Below, one piece after another: positions 10,917 to 22,470 of a DNA stretch of 64,000 bases. Below the pieces are notes generated by a model. It did no database searches, was not told the DNA's origin, and was given only the letters and a program-made list of their open reading frames with translations. Source of the DNA: Dermanyssus gallinae (Eukaryota; Arthropoda; Arachnida; Mesostigmata; Dermanyssidae); assembly GCA_003439945.1 (NCBI GenBank), contig QVRM01001444.1, positions 148,501 to 212,500 on the forward strand, in the 5' to 3' direction. Made by a program: the position numbers and the translations under genes. The stretch's first letter is position 1; each line of letters begins with the position of its first letter.

Positions 10917-12492
10917 CTTGCATTTACTACAGCGTACCACCTTCACTTCCGGTGACAAACAGCCTTTTCGGTCCGGTCACCACATCACTATCGGTGAAAA
11001 CGCCGACGACCTCACCTATGTCGGGATCGAAACCATTAGAACCAAAAATTCACTACCGCGAATTTGACATTTTGCTCACACGCGTAGTTAGGCGTGAACG
11101 TGATCTAGGTACGACCTATTCTCAATGATGTTCTAGGAATTGTATAGCGGAGTTATTCTTGCAATTACGGTGCTCTATAATTTGAGTTTCGTTGATACGA
11201 CGATTGGTACCTGGTCATTATTTGATGAGAATGCCAATGCCTTGTCCGGAAGTTTATATTTGAGCGGGCCTCCTGCCGCTATTAGGTCGTGGGCTACGTA
11301 CTGCAAAAGGATCAACGTTTAAGAACGTGTACTCAAACTGTTATTATTGATCATACGACCATAATGCTGTAGCTGCACCTTGAGGCTACATGAGGCACGC
11401 AAAAAAGTCATTATGTACGGATTATTCGCGCTCAGCGTTGGTTGACCAATCATCGCTGTCATTCTTATCTTGGTTCTATATCTTAGTCGCTCGCGTTAAA
11501 TATACCCGTATCTTGTGCCAAGCCTTAGGACGCTGAGTACTAATGTCATCTATACTTGATCTTATCTACATTACATGTTTACGCAAGCTACGAAGCAATT
11601 TCAGCTCTCTCAGATTCACTCCCACCCTCTCGGCAGCACTAGCGTTTTCCTATCGATTGTTGAATGAGGTTCTGATAGGACTTTACCCAACGGATATCGA
11701 ATAGTTCTGCATTCACTTTTTCGGCTTGTTTGCTTAAATTAGCGTAAACGTATGAACTTAATGAACATAACTGTTGTTACAAGCCCACGCTTATGTACAA
11801 AATGCATATTTTTAATAGGCCTCGCATTCGGATATTTACATTCGAGCGGTAAAATGTCTGCTTGCAGGTCTGATTCACATTGGTGTATCTTAAGGCCGTT
11901 TAGAGCCTACTGGAATCACATGAGCACATGAGCTTACAGGTGCAGTGAATTTTTGCAGTGTCACTTTGTTAATTTTAAATTTAACTCAATTACTTAGTGA
12001 ATCTTTTGTGCTTTGAACTGACCTATTAATGGAATTTTCACGCGTCTAAGGGCGACTTTCCAACCGGGAAGCCTACATCTGATGACCTAATTGTCAATGA
12101 GCTGCAGTCTCTGGGTATGACTGAGGCCATTCTGGTACGGGCGGAAAACGTCTGGACAGGCAGTATATTGAATTTGCTTAATTGATATTTCTTGTTTTTT
12201 ATACACATATACGCAGAAACATACTCATCTATGTTTATTTTACGAAAATTGCACACGTTAATTTTGAACGCCATTAAGCAAATAGCTTGTTTGGAGCCCC
12301 TTTTATGAGATTACAACGTATAATTTCTATTTGCCATTTTAACCTATTTGCAATATATTGCAACATGGTTTGTAATACTTATATTAGTTTTAACCAGATA
12401 CCAGAGTTTCGAGTTAATGCTATCTGAGATTGCATTTTTTGCGTGTATCGAATTTTCGGCTGAAGTTTACCTCGGCTTAAAACTCACACGGC

Positions 12493-12783
12493 GTGGTGCT
12501 CTACAGGGAGGGTTGTCATTGTTACAGGTGTTCTAGCCTAGACCACATCAGACCGAAATGCCCCTCAGACCGGCCCCATGTTATCGCCGCTTTGGCTTTA
12601 AGAATACCATTCGTAAGGACTACAGTCAACCCCCCGTTGTGCTGTCTCTGTAAAGGGGCCCACGAATCTACCTGGAAATCTTATCCTATTTGCTTCCACC
12701 CAATGGAGCTGCTTAAAAGATCAGCTCGACTACGCATTTTGCAAAACACCTTCGCTCCCACGGTAAATATCTGCTCTCTTTAA
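12493..12783 (+). pseudogene. LINE ORF1 (gag-like) zinc-knuckle fragment, unit 2
   Basis: Best preserved copy. The translation contains CYRCSSLDHIRPKC, an exact CX2CX4HX4C knuckle, followed by a second Cys/His cluster (CCLCKGAHESTWKSYPIC) as in ORF1 proteins of I/Jockey/R1-type elements, which bind RNA. The frame is open for 96 codons but has no upstream or downstream partner frame, so it is a fragment. Related, more damaged copies lie at 6,880-7,150 and 38,585-38,880. Confidence 0.65.
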
Positions 12784-13537
12784 ATCCGGCGAACCGCCTC
12801 TTTTCTAAATGGCTTCTTCTGCGTCGTTTCACGACCAGTAGATCAACTTCAAACGCCGAAGTACTGCCATGCAATTTCGAGCCTCAGGCAGTGGAAAGAA
12901 TATCGCTTTTAGTTCATTTGCAGAGTCCCATACCAACTAATGCTAGCTATAAGTGACGATAAGTGCATCACGCATTTCCGAGATTTTCCAAAAACGCATC
13001 CACGACTGTGAGGGAGTCCATCTTAAATGTTTTCGTTTCACGGTATCAGGATCGTATTGACAGAATGAATATTGCCATCACCGAACAGTGGGAGAAGTGA
13101 AGAGTATTAAGGTCTTTAATGGGTGAAACTCCCACACTAGAAGCTGTTGGTTGTCAATATTGATATTGCATTAGCGTTTCCAAACTTTCCATACCAACAA
13201 TAAGTCTGCTTTAACCCTATATTTAGCTGGTATGCGTCTGTTCGAAACTGATCGTGCGACGACAGCGACCTCCCCTGTCGTCTCATGTGACCTCGCGGTC
13301 AAGGCAATTTTGTCTCAAGAAGACATTGGCAGTTTTCCCCGTGCCAAAAGTCGTGACAAAGTAGTCCTCGCATAGGAGATGAGTCCATGTAAGCTTCGCT
13401 GCCAGCTCGCCAGCATGGGCCACCGTAGTCAAGAACACATCTGAGATTGTTTCCTGTTTACCTCGGGGTCTTCGCAATAACATGTCTCTAGAGCTTGCAC
13501 ATCACACTAACGGCCAGCATAGATGCATATGTAATAT

Positions 13538-14068
13538 TGTGACGAAGTCCACCCACTGTATACGCATCATAGCGCAATTCAAATAAGTTCTAACCGACCC
13601 CGTCCAACGGCTACAGCGCCCGCGCCAGAATCTCAGCGTTCACCGAACAAGACATGTCTTAACCAGCCAGCCGAGAACAGCCACAGCTTTTCGAGCCGAA
13701 ACCCCAACGTCCTCCGCCGTCCAAACGATCATCGGCCGACATCGGGAGAGGGTCGACCTATGATCGGCAGTTCAAGTCAAGCAGTCTCTTAACCTGTATT
13801 CCTATACGAAACAAACACAAACTGCTGTACATTTTGACCGATTTGAGAGCGAGTTCTGACACCCCTTGGGGTGTCAGCACGCCGCGGTGCCTCGTGAAGC
13901 AATAAATAGACCGAGCAGCATGGCTTAAAAAACATTCGTTGCCCGGTTACGCTTTACGCCAGACCTACGTTCCGTGTCGTCATTCATTGTACCTGAGTCC
14001 CTCGTGTTGCAATAGCCGCCCTGAGTCTACCATCCCCAGTAACTTAGCGTAGCAGCAACATCGTTACA
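13538..14068 (-). mobile_element. Solo LTR with ATAT target duplication
   Basis: On the top strand it runs from TGTGACGAAGTCC to CATCGTTACA, 531 bases, i.e. TG...CA on both strands. It is bordered by ATAT at 13,534-13,537 and 14,069-14,072. Sister units 3 and 5 show the uninterrupted site (AATATTCCCAACTGCAG). The orientation is taken from the direct repeats at 1,451 and 3,068, which match its end in reverse. No internal region is present, so it is a solo LTR left by recombination. The superfamily cannot be told from the LTR alone. Confidence 0.8.
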
Positions 14069-14260
14069 ATATTCCTAACTGCAGTATTCTGCATTCCGTC
14101 ACAGAAGAACCACGGCCGAAATCTCATAACCAATTCCGAGTGAGAAATGGACCTGCAACTAACCCTTATGTCTCAACAGTACCCAATCGTCTAGAAACTG
14201 TGACGAACAACTGCCCTTCTATGGTTTGCGCAGTTTGGGGAAACTCGCCCTCAGTAATGT

Positions 14261-14520
14261 AACGGCGGTGGCTTAGGCGGCTAACGCACCGTTCGAAACG
14301 GGGCGTTGCCATGACAACCATGGTTAGCAAAACAGTCGCAAGTTGTATTTGTTGAACGTGGTTGTCATTACTCTGCTGCTACAGACCTCTGCTGGAGAAA
14401 GCCTATATAAATCCAGTACAAGAACGCGATGACGATAAATGCATTTAAACGACATTGTGCCACAGGGTACTTAGCCCATTTCGAGCGTCTAAAATGTGGT
14501 TGTCAAAGCGTTAAAAAAAT
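14261..14520 (+). mobile_element. Short A-tailed insertion, SINE-like
   Basis: Unit 1 reads CAGTAATGTTTCCTCC without interruption. Here about 260 bases separate CAGTAATGT from ATGTTTCCTCC, giving an ATGT duplication (14,257-14,260 and 14,521-14,524). The insert ends TTAAAAAAAT. Near its start TGGCTTAGGCG fits the pol III A-box consensus, and CGTTCGAAACG a few bases on resembles a B box, but the spacing is too short. Probably a degenerate SINE. Confidence 0.5.
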
Positions 14521-14970
14521 ATGTTTCCTCCAATCCGACCGAATATTTACGAGCTGGTGGTGAGTCTATAGTGATCAAGCAGTGTCCCGAAACGCTGTGC
14601 ATACGTGGTACCGTTCATTTCGCGACGGACGTAAAGAGACCGATGAGGACCCGTGTTCGGGAAGCCCTTCGACGTCAATACCAGATAAAAACGTTGAAAA
14701 AGTTTGTGATATTGTAATCAACGATCGACGAATCCCTATCAGGGGATACCTAAGGAGGGATAGAGATATCAACGGATCGGTTGTAACAGTAATAATATTT
14801 ATGCGTCAGAAGACTGGCGGCGAAGTTTGTTCCAAAACAATTTAATTTCCAGCAAATGAACGCTCGTTGGGAAATATCCGAATTAAACCTTTATGCGGTA
14901 GCAAATTACCCTGGATTGTCTCAGTAAGTGATTACAGGGGACGAGTCATGGATATATGGTTACGTTTGCC
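14518..14970 (+). pseudogene. Mariner-like transposase relic, unit 2
   Basis: Fragments in different frames read HTWYRSFRDGRKETDEDP and KNVEKVCDIVINDRR, typical of the linker and second helix-turn-helix of mariner transposases, then ITGDESWIYGY, the block that carries the first catalytic Asp. Frameshifts separate the pieces, and nothing past the first catalytic block is recognisable. This is a different mariner lineage from the element at 17,621. It is shared by units 1, 2, 3 and 5, so it predates the duplications. Confidence 0.7.
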
Positions 14971-15521
14971 CACGGAGCATGCAAACGTCAGCTTTTATGC
15001 AACAAAAACGAAAGGTGCGGCAACTCGCGAATCGTCCTTGATGAGTAGTGTAAAACCTTATAAAACGAGAAGTATATGCTATCACAGACACTAAAACTAA
15101 TATGACTAAGCACAGTTTGCAGCACTCAAACGGCAGTTTTGAGCAGTAATAAAGAACGAACGACCAGTAAATATGTATGAAGGAAAAGTCGAGAAATTCA
15201 TGAGCGTGTTAAAAGACACTGGCGTTTTACCCAGACGACTAGATTACCTAACCATCTCATCGATTACGAAGATGGACCACATATGCCACAGCACTGTTTC
15301 AGACTCAAGCAGTTTCAACACTCGCATTTATGTCTAGAATTCCGAAACCCTGGCCGATCGTAAGGAACGGCCTAAAGAATATAAGATAGCATGGAATCTC
15401 TCTCAACATTATATAAAGGGGTGTATGAATCATGTTATGATTGTATGTGATTGTTTGCAGTGCATATACTACTGGTACGAAAAACATTACTAGGTGCCAA
15501 ACATACACGCACCATTCAATA

Positions 15522-15702
15522 CGAGGACGAACTTTTCGGGCTGACACTGAGCCAAGATTTAACGTCCACGGGCTGCTGTTCGCATTACTTCATAGACGGA
15601 CCCCCATAAATACAGCTGTGCAACGGTGGGGCTCGAACCCGCGCACCTATTGTGTCTCCTTCGGCCGTGAGGCGAAGGCAGATGCACCACGCCACCGGGC
15701 TC
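15522..15702 (-). repeat. tRNA-derived SINE, unit 2
   Basis: The minus strand reads GCCCGGTGGCGTGGTGCATC and then a perfect B box GGTTCGAGCCC, followed by a body (TGTATTTATGGGGGTCCGTC...) also present at 22,958-23,134 and, outside the array, at 40,660-40,836. The acceptor stem does not pair, so this is a SINE and not a tRNA gene. Confidence 0.75.
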
Positions 15703-16313
15703 GGCAAACTAGGTTTATTGCCAGCCTTTACGTAAACGTGACAGTCGCTCAAATATTGCCCTAACCTATTACAATATACAGGAGTGTATACCTAGCCGTT
15801 TCATTTCTAAGCAACAGAAGATAGTAATTTAATCTGTCAAATGCGCTATTTGAGTCAAAATAAAAGTAGTTACACGTTTTGATCGTTTCTATGGACGTGG
15901 CCCTATTTTGAGTCTTCTACAAAAGCTGGGCACGTGTACACCATTAAGTGGGAAATTTGTGCTGAGCTAAGTCAAGTAAACTGTTTAGGATTAAGGAGTT
16001 ATTTAATAATTCGATAAGACGTCGAACGTACGTATAGACCAAAGTATTATCGAGAGTTTCATTAGCGTCCGTTTGCTCTGCAATAGGTAACAGCTTGCTT
16101 GGTCAATTGCGTGATCCCAAGGGATAACGCCGAACGAACCTGAAGCATTCAAGGTGTCCTGAGCGCTTTTTTGAAACAGGGATACGTGTTCGATAGAGAC
16201 GGGACGCTTGCGAACTGTGTTTTAGAGTGGAATTATTCTGGGACCTTTTAGCGCCGCAGGGAGAATCCCGATGCATGCTTATTCGGCAGCGCAAATGCAA
16301 ACCGATTCTAAAA

Positions 16314-16753
16314 TGTAGTGTCCACCACCCCCATGGCTGGGCGGCGGTCGGCGATCTGCAGGCATTCGCCGTTGGCCCAACGATCCCAGCGTGGCCACTC
16401 CTCCACGCCAATCGCCTGCATATTCTGCCGCGTTCGTGCATTTCTGGCCGAAATGGCCAAACTTGCCACACTTTCTGCTACCCCCATGGCTGGGCGGCGA
16501 TCGTTACGAGTGCGCCATTCTCGCGCTCAAGCAACACACGTCTTCTGCCTGGCTCGAACAAACGACTACTAACTCATTTAGTCTGATGCCTTCTTATACG
16601 TATACTCACAGATTGCATTTCGTGACTTTCCGCGTCTTCGCTAGTAGAGTGGCGGCATCTTCAAATTGGCGCCATGTATTTAGCTTGCTTCGGCATTGCC
16701 GCTAACCGACGCTCTCTATGCCCGCGCTGCTTAACGGACACTGCTATCCTACA
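16314..16753 (-). mobile_element. Rearranged LTR with TAAAA target duplication
   Basis: Bordered by TAAAA at 16,309-16,313 and 16,754-16,758; unit 0 has the empty site (GATTCTAAAAGCCTACC). It begins TGTAGTGTCCACC and ends CTATCCTACA like the 288-base LTRs of the element at 24,297-26,071, but is 440 bases long. After the first 33 or so bases comes about 130 bases that match the inside of that element near 24,870-25,000. Then the LTR start motif CCCCCATGGCTGGGCGGCG repeats and the rest of the LTR follows. It looks like a two-LTR element collapsed by recombination. Orientation is inferred from the full element. Confidence 0.75.
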
Positions 16754-17620
16754 TAAAAGCCTACCAATAATTTAAAATGCTCCGTGGTTCTATTGAGCTT
16801 TGGTACTGTCGTTTGCTCGCCAAGTCCCTCGAACACATTTTTGGGGGCCAACGTTGGCCCTTGAATAAAGGTGCTTTTGACGCGACTTGACTTGACAACA
16901 GCATACGATGATCGCCAAATAGGCTCCACAGTAAGCTGGGTGCTAACAGCGCTGACCGATGCTGCATAGTAAGGGCCTGCAAAAACAGTATAACAATTCC
17001 GTCTGTTGGGGGTTGAACGAGAATGTTCGATTTTGTTGATTATGACATACAGAGACAGAGAGAGCCCACAGCCGGTGGCCCTTGAAAGCGATGAATGTCT
17101 AAATATTATAGAGAAAAAGTGCCTAAGCATGGCTATATCAGATTAAAAATATCTGAAGCTGTAAAATGCCAAATGATTCTTTCTGATAAAATTCACAGTA
17201 AGATTACTAATTAAGTCGTTAAGTACATTAAAAAGTTACTTAATAGGATGCGCAAAATGAAAATATTTAGCACATGCATTTTCTCTCACCCTGGCAGATT
17301 AATGATTGATTGATTGATTTATTGTTCGCTTGGCATGTATACCTAAATACACATGTCACCCTTTTATATCAGGGGCGCTTAGAGCGGCATAATAATTAAT
17401 ATCCCTCATGAAGCCCACAAAGTCAATATTCGGTAGCTGTAGCGCTTAGTTCATCATAAAACATTTCTATTAACCCAGATTTGAGTAAAGTTAAATTTGA
17501 GCTAGAGAAATTGTGTTTTACAAATACTAGTGTACAGTCGAAAGAGAGAGAGTGTGAGAGCCGTCTCCAGTCTTTTCAAGAGTCCGACATGGAACAGACA
17601 ATTGGCATTCTACCGATATA

Positions 17621-18783
17621 CAGGTAGTTCAACAGGTTCTTGAAATGAGCTTTTTCCGCTATTGGAAACGGCAACTTTCGACTGCTAGCAGTCAAACTAT
17701 TATGGTGATTGGCTGTTGCGATTTCATTTTATCGCTTTTCCCGTGCAACGTATGGGCGTGATTTTGAAAAATGAAGAAAAAATAGTTTCGAGTGGTTATC
17801 AAGCATTTTTATTTCAAAGGTTGGAATGCGACGGAAGTGAAACTGAGTTAGACGAGGTATACGGTGACTCTGCGCCATGTTTTGCCACTGTTTGCAACTG
17901 AACTAATAAGCTAAAAAGAGGTCGCAGGAGCACCGAGGATGAACTGCGTTCAGGACGCCCAAAAACGGCAACTGATGAGAAAAACGTGGAAAAAGTGCGG
18001 AAAATCGTTGCCGCAGATAAGCGTGTGAACATTAGGGAGATAGCGGAGGTCTTGGGGATCAGTTTGGGTAGTGTGCATTTCATCCTGCATGAGAACCTGC
18101 AGATGAAAAAGCTCAGAGCAAAATAGGTGCCGCATTTGCTTAACCAAGGCCAAAAAGACACGCGTGTTTCCGCTTCACAGCGAAATTTGGCCAAGATGTC
18201 GAAAAATCCGTCGGATTTTTGGCGCAGATTCGTGACCGTCGATGAAAGCTGGGTTCATCACTACAGTCCTGAGACCCAAGAAGCATCTCGCCAATGGTGT
18301 GCACCTGGTGAAGGACCTCCGAAGAAGGTGCGGACAACGGCATCGGCCGGAAAGATGATGGCTACGGTTTTTAGGGATCAACGTGGAATAATTCTGGTCG
18401 ACTACCTTGAGAGCGGTAAAACGATCACTGGATAATATTGTGCTAGACTGTTGGACTGCCTGAAGCAAGAACTTATCGTGAAACGGTCCGCTTTGCAGAA
18501 AAAGGTTGTCCTGTTTCACCAGGACAATGCTGGTGCACACAAGTCCCGGCAAGCATTGGCAAAACTGGCCCAACTGAGGTTCGAACTTATTGAACAACCT
18601 TCCTATTCTCCAGACCTGACCCCTCTGATTATTTCCTTCTCGGACATTTGAAGAATATTTGGATATTTGAAGAGGTTAAGGGTGCTGTCAATGCCTATTG
18701 GAGAGTATATCGAATAAGAAAAAATTAAAAACAAGATTTGGAAAATTCTTGGTTTTCATTTTAAGAACTTGTTGAACTACCTG
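17621..18783 (+). mobile_element. Mariner element with intact inverted repeats
   Basis: Terminal inverted repeats CAGGTAGTTCAACAGGTTCT and its near-exact complement at 18,764-18,783 are flanked by TA at 17,619-17,620 and 18,784-18,785. Units 1 and 3 have the empty site (CTACCGATATATTTTCAC) at 9,028 and 26,670. The transposase is dead. Stops lie at about 17,900, 18,124 and 18,433, and the third catalytic Asp (18,627-18,629) is out of frame with the second (18,523-18,525) by one base. The helix-turn-helix (VNIREIAEVLGISLGSVH), VDESWVHHY with the first Asp (18,241), and HQDNAGAHKS are clear. D-D spacing without the lost base would be 34, i.e. DD34D. Confidence 0.92.
17716..18651 (+). pseudogene. 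Mariner transposase, inactivated
   Basis: Remains of the DD34D cut-and-paste transposase inside the element. The N-terminal DNA-binding part, the linker and the catalytic core are all recognisable but split by three in-frame stops and a one-base deletion just before the third Asp. Another relic of the same lineage lies at 52,990-53,755 in the intron of the PLCXD gene. Confidence 0.85.
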
Positions 18784-18984
18784 TACTTTCACTCGAAGCA
18801 TAAAGAAGGAGAGAGAGTCAAAAAGAGAATGCGACAACGTGCCGACGTAAGAGATATTTAGAAATTTATATGGAAAGCATACGTACACTGAGGTGCGCAG
18901 TCAAATTTTGCTTGTAGGTTCTTCCTTAAGTCAACTAAGTAAGAACAGGCATTCATTTTTGTCTTGTATGTCGTACAATTGCCC

Positions 18985-20667
18985 TCAGTTCCTTAGGGGT
19001 GTGCTTGGTGTGGGCCGACACCAAACGACTACGTGACTTACGACACTTACGACGAGTCCGACGGTTAGCGCGAAAAGAGCAAATGTGATGTCGGAAACTT
19101 TAACTGTGTCGGCCAAGTCGCCCACGTCTTCGTTCTTTCTCTGGACAAGCTCTCGAATTACTTTTTTCATCAACGGCGTGGAGGCGCTCAGTCCGGCATC
19201 CAAGTACCGTTCCCACACCAAAGACGGTGGTAGAAGGTTTGCCTCAACCATAAGCCTCATATGCCTCATCAGCCGTCTCGCCTGAGGATGAGCGCTAGCA
19301 AAGCTAAATGCCACAGGTATAATTATCAGGCTGTCGCGTGAAGCATGACAGTACGTATAGTACTGCATCTCTGGTATGCTCTGCAGTAGGCCGGCGACGC
19401 GTGAGCTTCGGCCAATCAGCTGCAAGCATTGGTCCACGTTGTCTACGGCGTAGTAGCGGCGTCCGCCAGAGCTCGCCTGCCACCGAGCCAGCCACCGAAA
19501 CAGTTCGGTCGAATTGTTGTTGCTCGAAATGTCCGACCCAACGATGTCGTAGCTCAGATAGCACAAGCTTCCACCTCGTTCGACAAGGAAGCGCTTCAAA
19601 TCTTCGGCGCTGTCGACCAGTACCGCAACGGGAATATTCAGCATCGAGTGGAATTTCGACCTCACCACGCTTGAGAACAACAGCCCGATGATGAGTAGTG
19701 AAGTCCAAATGTGCCAGTGCCGTCGGCTGCCCGTCTCGAGCACCGAGGCGCCAGTGTAAACACCGACGACGATAAGCAGCGGCGACCGCTCGCTGAACCT
19801 CAGGCACCACCTCAGGATGCAGCCGAACGCGACCGCAAACACGCCAAACATTGCCCACGTGTGGCCATCAAACGAGTACAGCAGGCCGATCGATCCGATC
19901 CGCCCCGGGCGCGTCGACATCGTGTATATGCGGACGGTCTGAAGGTAGTACACGTATGCGCAGTCAAGCTCTGAGAACGCTCGGCAAGAGAATAATCTAA
20001 ACTCCATGTCGGCCCGGCGAGTTCGGAGCATGCGGACGTGCGTTTTGATGGCCGTCGCTTCACTTGCCGCGTCCCAGCGTCGTGATCCTTTTGTTGGCAG
20101 GATTGTTATGTTCTGCCACGCCGGCATTGTTCTGGCAAAGAGGTCGGCTTCGTTTCTAAAAGGGCCTCTGGGCGGCATAATGGCTTCGTTGAAGACCTCG
20201 TGGGCAAATTCAGCGGCGGTGGCCTCACGCACAATTCGACGATTCTCACATCGCCGCCACTGTGCGGGCAGATTAAAGTAGCTTGTAGATCCCTGCCCGC
20301 CCACAAAGTAGGCAATGCAGAGCACAAAATCATCATCGAATGCGTCTGACACGTCTAGACGAAGGTCATCCGGTCTATTTCCGAGAAGGACCCACCTCGA
20401 GCGGGGCAGATAGTGCGCTTCTGCCTTCCACACCCGAATCTCCTCGAGAGTCAGTCTATGTGGAACGATCACAACCGACCACCAGTGCACCTCATTGCTC
20501 TTCACAATCCAGTCTATCACCTGACGGATACGCGACGTCCGCAGAACAGGTCGCGAGCATGGCTCTTCCGGTGCTGGCAAAAGGTGCTTGCTGTCAAGAA
20601 CAATCATATCAAAGATATGAATCTGCAACAGAACCACGATGTTCCGACAGAGGTGCGGCAACAACAT
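18985..20667 (-). CDS. Ionotropic-receptor-like protein, copy 3 (intact)
   Basis: A single open frame of 560 codons with no intron, starting at ATG 20,665-20,667. A hydrophobic leader (residues 4-25, possibly a signal peptide) precedes an extracellular-like half with an N-glycosylation site (NIT, about 186). Then come M1 (about 270-287), a pore-like stretch (296-312) and M3 ending SSVVRSKFHSMLNIP (331-346). SAEDLKRF (353-360) occupies the position of the S..DL motif that opens S2 in glutamate receptors. A second extracellular half holds NST (385), and the last helix is at 526-549. This order is the signature of ionotropic glutamate receptors and the variant IRs of arthropods, ligand-gated cation channels used in taste and smell. 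The assignment rests on topology and short motifs. The ligand and partners are unknown; IRs usually work with co-receptors that are not in this window. Confidence 0.8.
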   Translation of the reverse strand: MLLPHLCRNIVVLLQIHIFDMIVLDSKHLLPAPEEPCSRPVLRTSRIRQVIDWIVKSNEVHWWSVVIVPHRLTLEEIRVWKAEAHYLPRSRWVLLGNRPDDLRLDVSDAFDDDFVLCIAYFVGGQGSTSYFNLPAQWRRCENRRIVREATAAEFAHEVFNEAIMPPRGPFRNEADLFARTMPAWQNITILPTKGSRRWDAASEATAIKTHVRMLRTRRADMEFRLFSCRAFSELDCAYVYYLQTVRIYTMSTRPGRIGSIGLLYSFDGHTWAMFGVFAVAFGCILRWCLRFSERSPLLIVVGVYTGASVLETGSRRHWHIWTSLLIIGLLFSSVVRSKFHSMLNIPVAVLVDSAEDLKRFLVERGGSLCYLSYDIVGSDISSNNNSTELFRWLARWQASSGGRRYYAVDNVDQCLQLIGRSSRVAGLLQSIPEMQYYTYCHASRDSLIIIPVAFSFASAHPQARRLMRHMRLMVEANLLPPSLVWERYLDAGLSASTPLMKKVIRELVQRKNEDVGDLADTVKVSDITFALFALTVGLVVSVVSHVVVWCRPTPSTPLRN

Positions 20668-21864
20668 TTTGCATTTACTACAGCGTACCGCCTACACTTC
20701 CGGCAGCAAACAACGTGATCGGTCCAGTCACCACATCACTATCGAGGAAAACGCCGACGATCTCGCCTATGTCGGGCTCGAAATCAATGCAACCACAAAT
20801 TCAGTGCCGCGATTCTGACATTTTGCTCACATGCGTAGAACCGTACGCGCAGCGTTAACTTGATCTAGGTACGATCTATTCTCAATGATGTCCTGGCAAT
20901 TGTATACCAAAGTTCTTCTGCAATTACGATGCTCTATAATTTCAGTCTCGTTGATACGACGATTGGTGCCTGGTAATTTGTCGATGGTAATTCCAATGCC
21001 TTGTCCGGGAGTTGAACGCGCCGCCTGTCGCCAATCAGCCGTGGGCTACGAGGAGCCAAGTTTAAGATTGTGTACTCAAACTGTTATTACTAATCATACG
21101 ACCATAACGCTGTAATGCATCTTGAGGCTACATGAGGCACGCAAAAAAGTCATTTTGTGCGAATTATTCGCACTCAGCATTGGTTGACCAATCACCGCTA
21201 TCATTCTCATCTTGATCGTATATCTTAGTTGTTCGTGCTAACACACGCGTACCTTGTGCCAAGCGTCAGGACACTGAGTACTCATTTTATCTATACTTTA
21301 TCTTGTCTACATTACATGTATACGCAAGCTACAAAGCAATTTCAGCTCTCTCAGACTCATTCCCACCCTCTAGATAGCACGAGAGGGGTTATATCGATTG
21401 TCGAATAAGGTGATGTGACTTCACACAAGGGAGATCAAATAGTGCTGCATTAACTTCTTCGGCTTTTTGCTTGAACTAACTTAAAAGTTTATGTACATAA
21501 ATACATATTTGTATAGGCCTCGCACTCGGATATTTACATTCGAGCGGTAAGGTGTCTCCTCGCAGGTCTCATTCCTCATTTCATTGGTCTATCTTAAGGC
21601 CTTCTAGAGCTTACTGGAATCACATAAGCACATGACCTTATAGGTGCAGTGAATTGATACAGAGATGGTTCCATGCAAGCTTCGCTGCCAGCTCGCCGGC
21701 ATGGGCCGCCTTAGTCAAGAGCGTATCTGAGATTGTTTCCTGTTTGCCCCGGGGTATTCGCAATAACATGTCTCTAGAGCTTGCACGTCTAACGGCCATC
21801 ATAGATCCATAAAGTATATAACATAATATTTACAGTACATTTGCACACTCGACAGTGCTCGCCT

Positions 21865-21867
<3 letters not shown>

Positions 21868-21904
<37 letters not shown>
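21868..21904. repeat. (TA)n microsatellite
   Basis: About 18 perfect TA copies, unique to this unit. Confidence 0.95.
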
Positions 21905-21907
<3 letters not shown>

Positions 21908-22209
21908 GATTACTCGGTGCTAGCCTTGACTCAATGTTTTTATAGTTGTTAAAGTAATTTACTTGTGGTTATAATCGCTACTCAACCTGAGTAAATAAAT
22001 ATGAAGTGATATATAAAATATTCCCAACTGCAGTATTCTGCATTCCGTCTCAGGAGGACCACGGCCGAACTCTCATAACCGATCCCGAGCGGGAAATGTA
22101 CCTACAGCTAACCCTTACGTGTTAACAGTACCCACTCGACTAGAAAATGCGTCGAACAACAACAACCCTTCTATGGTTTGCGCAGTATATATAACTCGCC
22201 CTCGGTGAC

Positions 22210-22470
22210 GTTTCCTCCAATCCGACCAAAATGTTACGAACTGGTGGTAAGTCTAAAGTGATCAAACAGTGTCCCGAAACGCTGTGTAAGCCTGGTTCTG
22301 TTCATTTCGCGACGGACGTAAAGAGACCGAAGATGACTCGCGTTTGGGAAGCCCTTTGACGTCAATACCAGATCAAAACGTTGAAAATGTTTGTGATATT
22401 ACACTCAACGATCGGCAAATCCCTATCAAGGAGATAGCTGAAGAACTAGAGATCGTCGCAAATCGTCCTT
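22210..22470 (+). pseudogene. Mariner-like transposase relic, unit 3
   Basis: Aligns with 8,095-8,400 and 14,518-14,790 (shared TTTCCTCCAATCCGACC start), but is truncated and out of frame throughout. Confidence 0.55.

Larger units (their letters stand above)
10917..18984. repeat. Spacer of unit 2, longest and most invaded
   Basis: Contains the common passengers (LINE knuckle 12,493-12,783; mariner-like relic 14,518-14,970; SINE 15,522-15,702). It also has four insertions not found at the same place in the sister units: solo LTR 13,538-14,068, A-tailed insert 14,261-14,520, LTR 16,314-16,753 and mariner 17,621-18,783. The other stretches, including 10,960-12,490 and 16,760-17,620, are unit spacer with no supported gene. 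Confidence 0.75.

Noticed and set aside
15605..15705. tRNA gene on the minus strand
   Set aside because: Good B box but unpaired acceptor and a shared SINE body; repeated in other units.
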